Both the position numbers and the translations under genes were made by a program. A stretch of DNA of 64,000 bases. Origin: CAZXFH01 sp964640055. Lineage in GTDB: Bacteria; Fidelibacterota; UBA2242; JAFGTP01. Below, piece after piece: positions 44,901 to 53,890 of this stretch; the stretch's first letter is position 1; every line of letters begins with the position of its first letter. The notes beneath the pieces are model-generated. The model ran no database searches. It had not been told where the DNA came from and saw only the letters and a list, made by a program, of their open reading frames with translations. Where the stretch lies: positions 13,045-77,044 of the forward strand of contig CAZXFH010000012.1 in NCBI GenBank assembly GCA_964640055.1, given 5' to 3'.

Positions 44901-46907
44901 ACTCCCGGTGAAAGTAACTCCATCCTAAAATACGATCATGACCTGGCCGTAATTGCAGAATCCTTCCAATTTGATGTTGCCACCATCGCTCAAGAGAAAA
45001 CCGTAAACTTTTCTCTGGAAGTAATAAACAACGGTATCTTACCGGCTCCGGCTTTTGATATTATTCTCTATAATGATCACAATCAGGATAGTGTTACCAC
45101 GACTAATGAACAAGTCTGGGCTGTTAGTCAGCCCAGCGGGCTGGCGCCGGATACCAGCCTCAAAGTCAACGGGGAACTATCGCTCGTTAGTTCGGGTCAG
45201 AACCATTTCATTGCCGAAATTGTTTGCCCACAAGATGAAAACCCGTCTAATAACCGGGCGTACACAAAGATCGCCTTATCCTTCCCTCCCCGTATATTGG
45301 TCTTGAATGAATTTCTGGCCGCGCCCGGTACTGAGCAGACTGAATTCATTGAGCTGTTGAGCCTGAGCGACCAGACCATTAATCTATACCATTGGAAATT
45401 AGCCGATAGCTACCGGACAGTTACCATTAAGCAACCCTTTATTGTCACACCCCATGATTTTGTGATCCTTGCCCGGGACAGCAGTTTTTTTGATAACTTC
45501 CTGATTAATGACCCGACAATTATTATTCCGGATAAATGGCCCGGATTAAACAATGATGCCGACCAAATCCGCCTGTCTGATCTCACTGGAGCGACCATAG
45601 ATTCCTTATCCTATGATGATCTGTGGCCTGTCAGTCAGTCCGTCTCATTGGAAAAATTTATGCCGGAATTACCCTCGGACAATGCCTCCTCCTGGTTATT
45701 ATGTACTGCTCCCGAAGGGGCAACTCCCGGCTCCTTTAACAGTGTTTCACCTTTTTCTCAGGATATCGGGCTGGATTCCATTTTGATGCAAATTGATCAC
45801 GGCGATACCAGTGCCTGCATCCCCCTGACCATTTTATACGAAAACCGTGGCAAAGAAGAGTGTCCGGAAGTTGGGCTTAAAATCTTTGACACATACCTGC
45901 GGAACACCCGTATGCTCAAATCCCTTACGGCCGGTCCAATTGGCAGTGGCGCTATGCAGCAATTAGTAACTGAAATTGGTCCTTTCGCAAAAGGGATTCA
46001 CAAATTAGCCGTTGTCCTGGATTGGGACGCTGATCAAAACGCTCTGAATGACACCCTGCGCTTTGAGATCACCATTACCTTTGCCACCGGGGATCTGATT
46101 ATCACGGAATTCATGCCGGTGCCCTATGATGTCTATACCGGTGATAATTCCATTGCCGAATATATTGAACTATACAATCCTTCCGATAAGATACTCGATT
46201 TTAGTCGCTGGCACCTCTCAGATGAGAATACCGGACGTCCCCTGGTAATTCCCGATGAATACTTGATTGCACCACAAAGCTATTTTATAGTTGCAGCCGA
46301 TTCATCAGTCTTTTACTATCCCGCTTTAAATTTTGATAATACTTTTATTTCAGATCAAATGCCGACTCTAAACAATGACGAAGATGCCATCATCCTGAAA
46401 AGTCCCACCGATAAATCAATTGACAGTCTGTGGTACTATTCCGCCTGGGAGTTCAGCACGGGCATCTCTAAGGAAAAGGTGTATTTACAAAATCCCAACC
46501 AACATAACAACTGGCGCTCCTCGGTCGCTCCCGACGGTGGCACCCCGGGCCAGCCCAATAGCATCGTGATCAAAAAAGAACGCGTTAAACCGGGAATAAC
46601 AGCCAGTCCCAGTCCCTTTACCCCCAATGGAGACGGCCTGGAGGATGAAATCGCTTTTCAATATCGGTTGCCTTTTCCCTCAGCCAAGGTGACTATTGAA
46701 ATCTATGATCTGACCGGCCGTTTAATTGCCCGTCCGGCCCATAACCTCTCCAGCGCTTCCCAGGGTGTAGTCTACTGGAACGGAGACAGTAACTATGGCG
46801 GCAAAGCCAGGGTCGGCATGTATATTGCCCGCTGCACCGCTTTGGACAGCGGCTCTAATAAGCGCAAGGGGTATATCACCACTTTTATTCTCGCCCGGAG
46901 TATGTGA
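41904..46907 (+). CDS. Giant secreted protein with six lamin-tail domains and a FlgD-like C-terminus
   Basis: A ~1667-residue exported protein. From ATG 41904 it starts with a signal peptide (cleavage after QYGTG; mature start QTISLNEIMF, a Gln). Six lamin-tail domains (LTD, Ig fold) follow, each opening with an (I/V/L)NE(L/F/I)M-type strand and containing GY(A/G)I(I/L)A and ending near WGxxxxxxGxTPGxxNS. They alternate with CARDB-like domains (HDLAITAFSLIDTG, YDHDLAVIAESFQFD and others). The C-terminus begins SPSPFTPNGDGLEDE and is a FlgD Ig/CHU_C-like T9SS tail (WNGDSNYGGKARVGMYIARC). Likely a surface adhesin, matrix protein or nuclease-associated scaffold; no catalytic domain is visible. 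It is divergent from the Pcm gene. Confidence 0.85.
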   Translation: MHFIRYHKLFVICCLIMQYGTGQTISLNEIMFDPAGSEYYDEFIELYNYGDQAVSLAGCQLVVNGVLDSLQSPVNEYSIPAKGYALILDRGYLIDGASQLYQDLIPAEALLLTIPSASFGSGGLSNTVPNSLHLISPLSDTLSSVITTPDQAAGHSDEKILPERGNTTDNWGNSKDCLGTPGFRNSITPRDHDLAITAFSLIDTGLTSQTYRFKIEVSNIGRFDCHAADLYLGIDHNTDSLLHNTEIQFSTNITLPAGDSTIFTPTLSDCPAGIMLLIAQVDFVSDEDPSNNKKSYPLKVPYPTDCLALNEFMYYPRSFSGGEWVELVNLSPDTLNLKGWSIADQSGSTIITDENYMLPADEYVVLANDSSFLNVWNINGNFLACANHLPSLNNSGDSIIITDLTGQNIDALKYSPGWGYAEGISLERRNPYLHSNDPDNWGLSQWEAGGTPGAANSIMALDQNLKICIDSVATFPWQILPPKTLFIKIVIQNIGLQTAFNYGIEIRHHRRADSASTGKLLIQKTYQDSLLSFDTFNDTLAVPVDWYGAGFLHYGLVYHADLDLTNNSFIAPLNAGYPVKSLVINELMYNPETGYPEWFELYNRSERTIDLREWRFKDAQNTVHYITRDRIQLPADGYGIIAENDNFSDNYPDFSGLLIIPETYPIFNNTTDSTVILDPVEQRIDSLGYQASWGDVGGISLERLSPKWPTNRASNWGLSKEGTGATPGKINSLCVADYNLALDSIYADPQQYPLIAGQDLSVSISVKNAGVEPLDNYNLIISVFRPKTPDQHIVSQNLDIIRSLKSGDTAVTQINITSISGGNWQIDARAINLLDRNFADNQSSQWLTVGYPSGSVVLNELMYAPPSGEAEWFEIFNTTDKAVDLGLWHYRDARSAWQMIKDSSFFLPPKGYAIIAANRDFYQSFPDFDGAVFFPNSFPILNNTSDSLFLRDGGLHTVDTVYYRSNWGGAEGISIERRNPYQAALQPDNWGSCQRAQGATPGESNSILKYDHDLAVIAESFQFDVATIAQEKTVNFSLEVINNGILPAPAFDIILYNDHNQDSVTTTNEQVWAVSQPSGLAPDTSLKVNGELSLVSSGQNHFIAEIVCPQDENPSNNRAYTKIALSFPPRILVLNEFLAAPGTEQTEFIELLSLSDQTINLYHWKLADSYRTVTIKQPFIVTPHDFVILARDSSFFDNFLINDPTIIIPDKWPGLNNDADQIRLSDLTGATIDSLSYDDLWPVSQSVSLEKFMPELPSDNASSWLLCTAPEGATPGSFNSVSPFSQDIGLDSILMQIDHGDTSACIPLTILYENRGKEECPEVGLKIFDTYLRNTRMLKSLTAGPIGSGAMQQLVTEIGPFAKGIHKLAVVLDWDADQNALNDTLRFEITITFATGDLIITEFMPVPYDVYTGDNSIAEYIELYNPSDKILDFSRWHLSDENTGRPLVIPDEYLIAPQSYFIVAADSSVFYYPALNFDNTFISDQMPTLNNDEDAIILKSPTDKSIDSLWYYSAWEFSTGISKEKVYLQNPNQHNNWRSSVAPDGGTPGQPNSIVIKKERVKPGITASPSPFTPNGDGLEDEIAFQYRLPFPSAKVTIEIYDLTGRLIARPAHNLSSASQGVVYWNGDSNYGGKARVGMYIARCTALDSGSNKRKGYITTFILARSM

Positions 46908-46941
46908 TAAAAAGTTTATTAATCCTTTCCAGCGAGATAGA

Positions 46942-47925
46942 TTAGTTTTCCAGCGGATGAAAACAGCGTACCCGTATTCTGTTTTCCAAATTTAATACAG
47001 GCGGCTTTGTCTGTCGACATCGGGTGGTCGCCTGTTTACAGCGGGGATGAAAAGGACATCCGGAAGGTAAATCGGTCATGGCCGGAATATCGCCCGCAAG
47101 GGTGAGCGGCTTTTTATTTTCCTTAAACGATCGGTGGATAGCCAGCAGGGCGGCGGTATAAGGGTGGGCCGGATTATTTGCAACCAGCTGACTGCCACCC
47201 CATTCCACTATTTCGCCGGCATACATCACTGCGATCTTCTCTGCAAAATGAAAAGCCGCACTAAGGTCATGGGTAACCAATAAAAGCGCAAAGCCATACT
47301 GCGACCTTAACCATTGGAGTTCATCCAATATTTTTTTACCCGTAATGACATCAAGTGCAGTGGTCGGTTCATCGGCAATCAATAGTTGCGGGTGGCCGGC
47401 CAGGGCGATGGCCAGGGCTACGCGCTGTTTTTCCCCTCCCGATAGTTGATAGGGATAGCTTTGATAAACCCGCTCCGGATCAGACAGGGAAACCCTGTTT
47501 AATAAATCAATTATATATTCTTTTTGCAGGGCTTTAGTTACGCTCTCATGCTCCCTCTCCATAATGCTATTTGTAATCTGTTTGCCACAGCGCATTAAGG
47601 GATTTAAAGCAGCAGCTGTATCCTGAAATAGGAGGGCTAACTTTTGACGCCGTAAATAACGCAGCTCCCGCTCACTGCTCTTCAATATATCCCATTGGCG
47701 ATCCTGATGAAATAAAATTTTTCCGGTGTATCGGCTCTCTGTTGGTAATAAACCGAGCATGGCCTTACACAAAAGGCTCTTACCGCTGCCCGATTCACCA
47801 ATTATGGACAAATTCTCTCCGCGGTTAAGATCAAGATTGATCTCTTTCAATAGCGCGATGTCTGTCTGTTGATTAGCCACAGATAAATTAAAGTCACGTA
47901 TCTGAAGTAGTGCACTATTTTTCAT
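46942..47925 (-). CDS. Oligopeptide/dipeptide ABC transporter ATPase (OppD-like)
   Basis: A 327-residue ATPase: Walker A GESGSGKS, Q-loop LLFQDTAAALNPLM, signature YQLSGGEKQRVALA, Walker B LLIADEPTTALD, H-loop THDLS. The C-terminal oligo_HPY zone has AHPYTAALL and a Cys-rich CPFHPRCKQATTRC that in OppD/DppD homologues binds an Fe-S cluster. It is the last gene of the five-gene importer and overlaps its partner ATPase by 11 bases. It powers uptake of peptides or related solutes at the inner membrane. Confidence 0.92.
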   Translation of the reverse strand: MKNSALLQIRDFNLSVANQQTDIALLKEINLDLNRGENLSIIGESGSGKSLLCKAMLGLLPTESRYTGKILFHQDRQWDILKSSERELRYLRRQKLALLFQDTAAALNPLMRCGKQITNSIMEREHESVTKALQKEYIIDLLNRVSLSDPERVYQSYPYQLSGGEKQRVALAIALAGHPQLLIADEPTTALDVITGKKILDELQWLRSQYGFALLLVTHDLSAAFHFAEKIAVMYAGEIVEWGGSQLVANNPAHPYTAALLAIHRSFKENKKPLTLAGDIPAMTDLPSGCPFHPRCKQATTRCRQTKPPVLNLENRIRVRCFHPLEN

Positions 47926-48730
47926 GTGGGGAAATTAACTCCATATTTTCCAGCAGGGAACGGGTATAGGCGGCCTGGGGATGGTTAAACAATTGTTCGC
48001 AGGAAGCTGTTTCAACAAAGTGCCCGGCCTGCATAACACTCACCTCGTCGGCCAGAAAACGGACAACCTTTAGATCATGACTGATCAGTAGGCAGGTTAA
48101 TTGATATTTTTCTTTCAGTTCCATCAATAGATGGATTAGTTGGTTCTGGATGGAAATGTCCTGTGAGGAGATGGGTTCATCCAAGATCAGAAGCTGAGGT
48201 TCAGGGAGCAGGGCGCGGGCCAAGCAAACCCGCTGTTGCTGGCCGCCGCTCAGTTGATGCGGATAGCGTGTTAAAACCTCACGGGTAAGTCCCACAGTAC
48301 TCATAAGGGCTTCAATTTTATGTATCTTTTCTGTACGGGCCAGATTCTGATCAGTAGCCAACAGTAAGGTACGGACAATGGTGTGGCGGGGATTAAGCGA
48401 CGCGCTTGCATCCTGAAATACAGGCTGCACCTGACGGCGAAACCAGGACATATCCTGCGCCGGTAAGCGTAATAGATCACGGCCCCGAAAGTATATACGC
48501 CCGGCCGCCGGGGTAACAAACCCCAGAATAGCCATCGCCAGAGATGTTTTCCCACATCCGGATTCTCCTACAACGGCATGACTTTTCCCGCGTTCCAGAA
48601 CCAGGTGAACATCATTAACCGCAGGCCTTGTGACATTCTTCTGAAACCCCAGACAGCTCTGCCTGCCATAGGTAATCCGCAGCTGCTCTATCTGCAGCAA
48701 AGGAGCGTTATTTGGCCGCTTTTCTGCCAT
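47915..48730 (-). CDS. Oligopeptide/dipeptide ABC transporter ATPase (OppF-like)
   Basis: About 271 residues, with Walker A GESGCGKT, Q-loop VFQDASASLNPRH, signature HQLSGGQQQRVCLA, Walker B LLILDEPISSQD and H-loop SHDLKVV. It pairs with the OppD-like ATPase to drive the importer. Start ATG 48730 (MAEKRPNNAP) overlaps the permease stop by 23 bases and aligns with the usual family N-terminus; the longer reading from 48778 is a shadow of the permease gene. In the D-loop, SSQDIS replaces the common SALDVS, a small deviation. Unlike many OppF proteins it lacks a long C-terminal HPY extension. Confidence 0.9.
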   Translation of the reverse strand: MAEKRPNNAPLLQIEQLRITYGRQSCLGFQKNVTRPAVNDVHLVLERGKSHAVVGESGCGKTSLAMAILGFVTPAAGRIYFRGRDLLRLPAQDMSWFRRQVQPVFQDASASLNPRHTIVRTLLLATDQNLARTEKIHKIEALMSTVGLTREVLTRYPHQLSGGQQQRVCLARALLPEPQLLILDEPISSQDISIQNQLIHLLMELKEKYQLTCLLISHDLKVVRFLADEVSVMQAGHFVETASCEQLFNHPQAAYTRSLLENMELISPHEK

Positions 48731-49565
48731 TACCAGCACTCTTTTTTGCTCTGGGATCCAGGTAATCCTGTAATCCATCCCCCAGTAGATTAAGTCCGAT
48801 AACCGTCATGACAATAGCCAAACCGGCAAAAAGTGAAAGCCACCAGGCACCGACCGGATCCAGGCGGCCCTGCTTGAGTAAGGTCCCCCAGCTGGCGGTC
48901 GGCGGTTGTACGCCTAATCCTAAAAAGCTGAGCCCGGCCTCCAGCAGAATCATACTGCCTATCATCAAGGTGGCCGAGACTATGATCGGGGTACTGACAT
49001 TGGGTAAAATAAAGGAAAATAAGACCCGGAAGGGCTTTAATCCCAGGGCGACGGCAGACTTAACATATAGGCTCTCTTTAACCGCCATTACCTCCGCGCG
49101 GGTGATGCGCGCCACCTCCATCCACGAAAAGATAACCAAAACAAATATAGTAGTCTGAAGGGAGGGTCGGCCCAGCCCCACGACCAATAGCATAATAAAC
49201 ATACGGGGAAAGGCTAAAAGGACATCAACCAGCCGCATAAGGATGCGATCAGCCCACGTGCCCAAGTAGCCCGCTAATAAACCGATCATAATCCCGATTA
49301 AAATCGCAAATAAGGTCGTAACTAAACCGATCAACAATGAAATACGGGCCCCATAGATCAGGCGGGTAAACACATCTCTTCCGTAAAAATCAGTTCCTAA
49401 TAGATGGGTTTTGGAGGGTGCGGATAACACCTGGTTCAGGTTCTGGGCCTGGGGCTGATAGGGCGTCAGCCAGGGGGCTAACAGCGCACTCAAAGCGACT
49501 AGAATGACAATAGTGGCACCAACTATTGCGTTTTTCTTTCGAGCGGTTTTTCTTTTTAATTTCAT
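48708..49565 (-). CDS. Peptide ABC transporter permease (OppC/DppC-like)
   Basis: A 285-residue inner-membrane permease with an N-terminal helix (IVGATIVILVALSALLAPWL), the typical LLGTDFYGRDVFTRLIYGAR segment, five further helices and the EAA loop (EVMAVKESLYVKSAVALGL) that contacts the ATPase. It ends ARKKSAGN-like (DPRAKKSAGNGRKAAK), overlapping the OppF-like start. The partner permease ends one base upstream, so the two are translated together. Confidence 0.92.
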   Translation of the reverse strand: MKLKRKTARKKNAIVGATIVILVALSALLAPWLTPYQPQAQNLNQVLSAPSKTHLLGTDFYGRDVFTRLIYGARISLLIGLVTTLFAILIGIMIGLLAGYLGTWADRILMRLVDVLLAFPRMFIMLLVVGLGRPSLQTTIFVLVIFSWMEVARITRAEVMAVKESLYVKSAVALGLKPFRVLFSFILPNVSTPIIVSATLMIGSMILLEAGLSFLGLGVQPPTASWGTLLKQGRLDPVGAWWLSLFAGLAIVMTVIGLNLLGDGLQDYLDPRAKKSAGNGRKAAK

Positions 49566-49566
49566 T

Positions 49567-50541
49567 TCAATGGCGACTTAATTTTATTCTCGGATCAATA
49601 ATAACATAAAGGATATCAGCAATAAAATTGCCCACAATCACTGTCAAAAAGGCCAGGGTGCTGGCAGCCAAAATAACCGGATAATCCCGGGCTAATGCGG
49701 CGCTGACCATAACCCGCCCCATGCCTGGCAAACTAAAAATCACCTCGATAATCAAAGTACCACTCAACAACATGGGAAATAAAATCCCCAGCAGGCTAAT
49801 GATCGGCAGGATGGCATTGCGTAAGGCATACTGGAATATGATCCTGGAACATGTGATCCCCTGTGCCTTGGCCGCCAGGATATAGTCTGTGGTTAACACA
49901 TCGTTCAAACTGGATCGTATATAGCGATAAAAGGTGGCCGCCAAAGACAATCCCAGCGTCAGCATGGGTAGAAATAAATGGGTGGCATAATCCCAGGTTT
50001 TTTCGAAAAAGCCCAACTGTTCGTGCCATACCGAAGTCAACTGAGCAGAAGGAAACCACTGCAGTTTGATAGCGAACAATGACAGTAACAGCAAACCCAG
50101 CCAAAAGGCAGGCATGGAGTAGAAAAAAAGCATCACAGTGGTTAAGCTGTGGTCCACAAGGCTATCTTTTTTAAGGGCTGCGGCCATACCGGTGGGTAGA
50201 CCGACAAGCAGACCAAATAGCAGGGCTGCGAACGACAAGAGCAGCGTAGGGCCCAAGGCGCGCAGAATTATTTTAGTCGCGGGCTGTCCATTATTGTAAG
50301 AAAAACCAAAGTCAGCGTGAAAGAGCACCCGCTCCAGCCAATTAAAGTATTGAACCGGCAGGGGGGCTTCCAGACCGAATCGCTCCACTATTTTTTCTTT
50401 AACTTCAGGACTAAAGCTGGGATTAAAAAATCGGCTGACCGGATCACCCGGAGCCAGATGAATGACAAAAAAAGTGAGGGTCAGGCCGGCGATAACCAAC
50501 GGAACGATAGCGAATAGACGCCTAATAATATAGGCCAACAT
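49567..50541 (-). CDS. Peptide ABC transporter permease (OppB/DppB-like)
   Basis: A 324-residue inner-membrane permease: N-terminal IIRRLFAIVPLVIAGLTLTF, periplasmic HLAPGDPVSRFFNPSFS, six helices in total, the EAA-like loop (YILAAKAQGITCSRIIFQYA) and the C-terminal ADILYVIIDPRIKLSRH with the family's D(P/S)R(I/L) ending. It is the second gene of the importer, 12 bases after the binding-protein gene. Confidence 0.93.
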   Translation of the reverse strand: MLAYIIRRLFAIVPLVIAGLTLTFFVIHLAPGDPVSRFFNPSFSPEVKEKIVERFGLEAPLPVQYFNWLERVLFHADFGFSYNNGQPATKIILRALGPTLLLSFAALLFGLLVGLPTGMAAALKKDSLVDHSLTTVMLFFYSMPAFWLGLLLLSLFAIKLQWFPSAQLTSVWHEQLGFFEKTWDYATHLFLPMLTLGLSLAATFYRYIRSSLNDVLTTDYILAAKAQGITCSRIIFQYALRNAILPIISLLGILFPMLLSGTLIIEVIFSLPGMGRVMVSAALARDYPVILAASTLAFLTVIVGNFIADILYVIIDPRIKLSRH

Positions 50542-50553
50542 GCCTCATCTTAT

Positions 50554-52290
50554 CTATTTTGATTTCTCAAGGGTTCTGAATTGTTGTTCTGTAGGAATCC
50601 ACCACTTTTCCAGGTTAATATAGGCCCCCCTGCGATCGAAACGGGCATTTTTGATTCTGGAATGAAGCCCGGTGGCTTCCTTTTCGTAATATAACCAGGT
50701 ATAAGGCAGTTCATCAGATAAATGATGTGCAATTTGATTATAATAATTTTGACGGGTTGCCCGATTGGTACTTTGACGGACCAGGGTGGCCAAACTATCA
50801 TACCGGGTAGAATAGTAACCGGTAAAATGAAAGGGGATAAAGAAAGATGAACGCCCGAACAAAGGGGTTAAATCCATCTTAAGCCCCACATTCCAGCCGA
50901 AAAGAATGGCATCATATTTTCGGTTAGGCAGTAAATCACCCACCAGATATCTACCTTCAACCAAGCGGGGTATCATTTTTATTTTCACCTTTTTTAATTG
51001 CTGTTGGATGATGGTCAGCGCCTGTTTCCGGCGCAGGTCACCACTATTGGTCAGCATTTCAAAGGCAAAGGGACGGCCGTTTTTATCTAAAATGCCGTCT
51101 CCGTCTGAGTCAGTCCACCCTGCCGCTTTAAGATACTTTTGTGCTTTCCCCGGATCATATTCCCAGGTGACATTGGCGGTGGCGTTATAAACATCCAGAA
51201 TGATCGGAATCGGACCATGCAAAGGGACGGCCATATTATAATTAACGGTTTCACACAGGGCCTGCCGGTCGATGGCCATGGTTAGTGCTGCCCGAACTTT
51301 CTGGGAACCAAACAGAGGATGAGGTTCAATAAAATCCGCGATGTGATCCAGATCCTGACCATACTTTTGTAACATCCGGTGGTAATGGTCGCGGTCAAGC
51401 AGATTCCAGCCGATAAAATCATATTGGCGCCCCAGATAGCTAACCGGGCGCACCGGAGTTTTGTTTTTTTGCCAGTCTTTCCGCAAATTGGCAAAATTCC
51501 TGGGTGGCATGGATTCCATGAAATCCAGGTCCTCACTGAGTAGTTGCTGGCATATACTCACCTTATCGGGGATGATCCTGAATATTATTCGCTCCAGATA
51601 AGGCAGATCTGACTGATAATAATTTTCATATCCTTTCAAAATCACTCTTTGTTGGGGAGCCCATTGCTGAAAAACAAAAGGGCCACAACCGATGGGATTA
51701 TGATTGTAATCAGAAGTATGGATGGCGGAAACATCTACCTGCGACCAGATATGTTCCGGGATGATATAACCTTCCGCCGCATCCATTAACATATTGGGAT
51801 AGCGCTTAGTAAAGTAAAAGGCAACCGTGGAATCATTTAGGGCCTGAACCCGCTCAATATTTTGTTTATAAGCAATTCCGTCCCAGGCCACTTGCGGATT
51901 TGTCTGCATGGTATAGGTATAAACCACATCGGCAGCGGAAAAAATGTGCCCATCATGCCAGGTGATATCCCTGCGCAGATCAAAAATCAAGGTCAGGCTA
52001 TCACCGGAAAAATGCCAGTTCTTGGCCAATTGAGGGGAAAAGGATACCAGATCCGCATTAATATCAGCCAAACGGCGGTAAATCAGGCTGATCATATTCC
52101 GTTCTGTTTTGGACAAAGCTAACAAGGGATTCAACGTCCGGGGTTCACCGCTAATCCCGATCAAGAGATTACCGCCCGCCTCCGGCTTTTCACTGCTGCC
52201 GGACTGACTTGCCGAACGGCTCTCTTGCTTACCTCCACAGCAGATCAAGAGACCACCCAGGAATAGACAAAAGATCAGTTTATCTTTCAT
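50554..52290 (-). CDS. Peptide-binding lipoprotein of ABC importer (SBP family 5)
   Basis: A 578-residue solute-binding lipoprotein (OppA/DppA type). The signal ends with lipobox-like LLICC; a Ser/Glu-rich linker follows. Family 5 motifs are GNLLIGISGEPRTLNPLLA, SLTLIFDLRRDITWHDG, SAADVVYTYTM, NPIGCGPFVFQQW, KVRAALTMAIDRQAL and YDAILFGWNVG. It captures peptides, or sometimes nickel or sugars, in the periplasm and hands them to the OppB/C-like permeases. It is the first gene of the importer operon, starting six bases after the stop of the histidine kinase gene, so the importer may be co-transcribed with the kinase. Confidence 0.92.
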   Translation of the reverse strand: MKDKLIFCLFLGGLLICCGGKQESRSASQSGSSEKPEAGGNLLIGISGEPRTLNPLLALSKTERNMISLIYRRLADINADLVSFSPQLAKNWHFSGDSLTLIFDLRRDITWHDGHIFSAADVVYTYTMQTNPQVAWDGIAYKQNIERVQALNDSTVAFYFTKRYPNMLMDAAEGYIIPEHIWSQVDVSAIHTSDYNHNPIGCGPFVFQQWAPQQRVILKGYENYYQSDLPYLERIIFRIIPDKVSICQQLLSEDLDFMESMPPRNFANLRKDWQKNKTPVRPVSYLGRQYDFIGWNLLDRDHYHRMLQKYGQDLDHIADFIEPHPLFGSQKVRAALTMAIDRQALCETVNYNMAVPLHGPIPIILDVYNATANVTWEYDPGKAQKYLKAAGWTDSDGDGILDKNGRPFAFEMLTNSGDLRRKQALTIIQQQLKKVKIKMIPRLVEGRYLVGDLLPNRKYDAILFGWNVGLKMDLTPLFGRSSFFIPFHFTGYYSTRYDSLATLVRQSTNRATRQNYYNQIAHHLSDELPYTWLYYEKEATGLHSRIKNARFDRRGAYINLEKWWIPTEQQFRTLEKSK

Positions 52291-52296
52291 GACTAC

Positions 52297-53772
52297 CTAA
52301 TTTTTCCTGTTTTTAATTTTACGCTTGGCGTGGGAAATCGCATATTCAATTTTTTCCCTGGCAATGGGTTTATTAATCACCTGATCGGTAAGTGCTTCGA
52401 TCTGACGACTTTGCGGCGCATTCAGGGCAAAATCGGTGATAAAAATGATTTCCGTGCTCTTCTCTATCTCTTTGATCTTTTGCGCCGTATCCAGACCTGT
52501 CAAGGCCCGGGTTTCTAAATTGATGATCACAATTCTGATGTCATTTTGTTTGATCTGAGCCAAAACCCGGTCTACAATATTACCGGTCGTAATTATTGTA
52601 CAGCCCAATTCAGAAATGATTTCCTCCAGAATATCCAGGACATAGTCTTCGCCGCCCACCACCAGGATAGAAGCGAGCGCCTTACCGGGCCTATGAACAA
52701 ATTTGGTTTGACAGGGCATACGGATCGTAATGATCGTCCCTCTGCCCACTCCGCTTTCAACGGATATTTTGCCTTTATGCCGTTTGATGATCCCGTAGAC
52801 TTCACTCATGCCCATGCCGGTGCCCGAGGATCCTTTGGTGGTGTAAAAGGGGTCAAATATTTTTTCCCGAACCTCATCGGTCATGCCCATGCCGGTGTCA
52901 CAAAATTCAATGGTGACCACCTCCCCTTCTACCCGGGAATTAATGGAAAACACCCCTCCATCCGGCATGGCATCCACAGCATTAAAAATAATGTTGGTGA
53001 AGGCGTGCCTGATATCCGATGGAAAACCGAGCACGAAAACACCCTCTGCCAAATTAACCTTAACGTCAAAGAGAATTCCGCGTCGTTTTGAAGCGCGTTC
53101 CCATTTCGGTTTGGCTATCTCGACCACATCCAGGATCAATGCCCTTACATCTATGATCTGTTTCTCCCCTTTTTTCTCGGGACTGGCGAATTCCTGGATC
53201 TTACGTACTTTATCCGCTCCATCCTTAACAGCCACCTCTATTTTTTCCAGGTTTTTAGCCAATTTGGGATCATCAAACATTCGTTTCATCAATTGTACGC
53301 GACCCAATACGATGGTAAGAATATTATTAAAATCATGGGCTACTCCGGCGCTAATCTCTCCAAGCGCAGATAACTTCTTAAACTGTGCAGATCGGTTTTC
53401 AAATTCCTTCATCTTGGTTATATTGCGGGAAGTCAAAACGAATCCCTGCAGATCCTGCTCATCGGAGAGGATCGGATGGGTGCGCTCTTCAAAATATTCA
53501 TTATAGCGCTGATCGTAATAGACCAACGGGACAATAATACCACTTTTTATGGTAGCATTTAAAGGACAATCAGGACATTGTCTGGGTTGATTTCTTAATA
53601 ATTGATAACACTTTTTTTGGGTGATGTGTTCACCCTTCCCCAGAATGACATCAGCGGGCCGGTTGGACTCCAGAATAGTAAAATCCTTATCGCAAAGAAT
53701 AATGATATCCGTCAGGTAATCGAATATTAAGCTGGCTTTATTATGCACTTTGGCTTGTTTCTTATTCGTCAT
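52297..53772 (-). CDS. PAS-histidine kinase with degenerate C-terminal receiver domain
   Basis: About 491 residues, no transmembrane helix, so cytoplasmic. A PAS domain (~12-120) contains a Cys cluster (C55, C66, C69 in CYQLLRNQPRQCPDCP) of the kind seen in sensory PAS domains that may bind metal or heme. The H-box is SAGVAHDFNNIL (H146). ATP-binding motifs are NIIFNAVDAMPDGG (N box), CDTGMGM (G1), FDPFYTTKG (F box) and GTGMGMSEV (G2). The C-terminal receiver lacks its key acids: the DD pair is GG (ILVVGGED) and the phospho-acceptor Asp is Asn (IVIINLETRA), while the KPI Lys remains, so it cannot be phosphorylated normally. ATG 53772 is preferred over TTG 53796. Its partner is probably the NtrC-like regulator 56000-57376. 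Confidence 0.87.
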   Translation of the reverse strand: MTNKKQAKVHNKASLIFDYLTDIIILCDKDFTILESNRPADVILGKGEHITQKKCYQLLRNQPRQCPDCPLNATIKSGIIVPLVYYDQRYNEYFEERTHPILSDEQDLQGFVLTSRNITKMKEFENRSAQFKKLSALGEISAGVAHDFNNILTIVLGRVQLMKRMFDDPKLAKNLEKIEVAVKDGADKVRKIQEFASPEKKGEKQIIDVRALILDVVEIAKPKWERASKRRGILFDVKVNLAEGVFVLGFPSDIRHAFTNIIFNAVDAMPDGGVFSINSRVEGEVVTIEFCDTGMGMTDEVREKIFDPFYTTKGSSGTGMGMSEVYGIIKRHKGKISVESGVGRGTIITIRMPCQTKFVHRPGKALASILVVGGEDYVLDILEEIISELGCTIITTGNIVDRVLAQIKQNDIRIVIINLETRALTGLDTAQKIKEIEKSTEIIFITDFALNAPQSRQIEALTDQVINKPIAREKIEYAISHAKRKIKNRKN

Positions 53773-53813
53773 GTAGTTCTGGAACCCCCACTGCAATATC
53801 TCAATCGAAAGTT

Positions 53814-53851
53814 AAAAAAACAAGCTAAAAGGGAGAATACCTTTTAGCTTG
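53814..53851 (-). terminator. Strong rho-independent terminator after the TPR gene
   Basis: CAAGCTAAAAGG (53821-53832) and CCTTTTAGCTTG (53840-53851) form a perfect 12-bp stem with a 7-base loop. On the minus strand it is followed at once by seven T (53820-53814). It lies 39 bases after the TPR gene stop and just before the histidine kinase gene, so the lipoprotein-TPR transcript should end here and the kinase needs its own start signal. Confidence 0.85.
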
Positions 53852-53890
53852 TAATTTAATCGAATCGGCCGGATAGCTCGTCAAGTGCTA

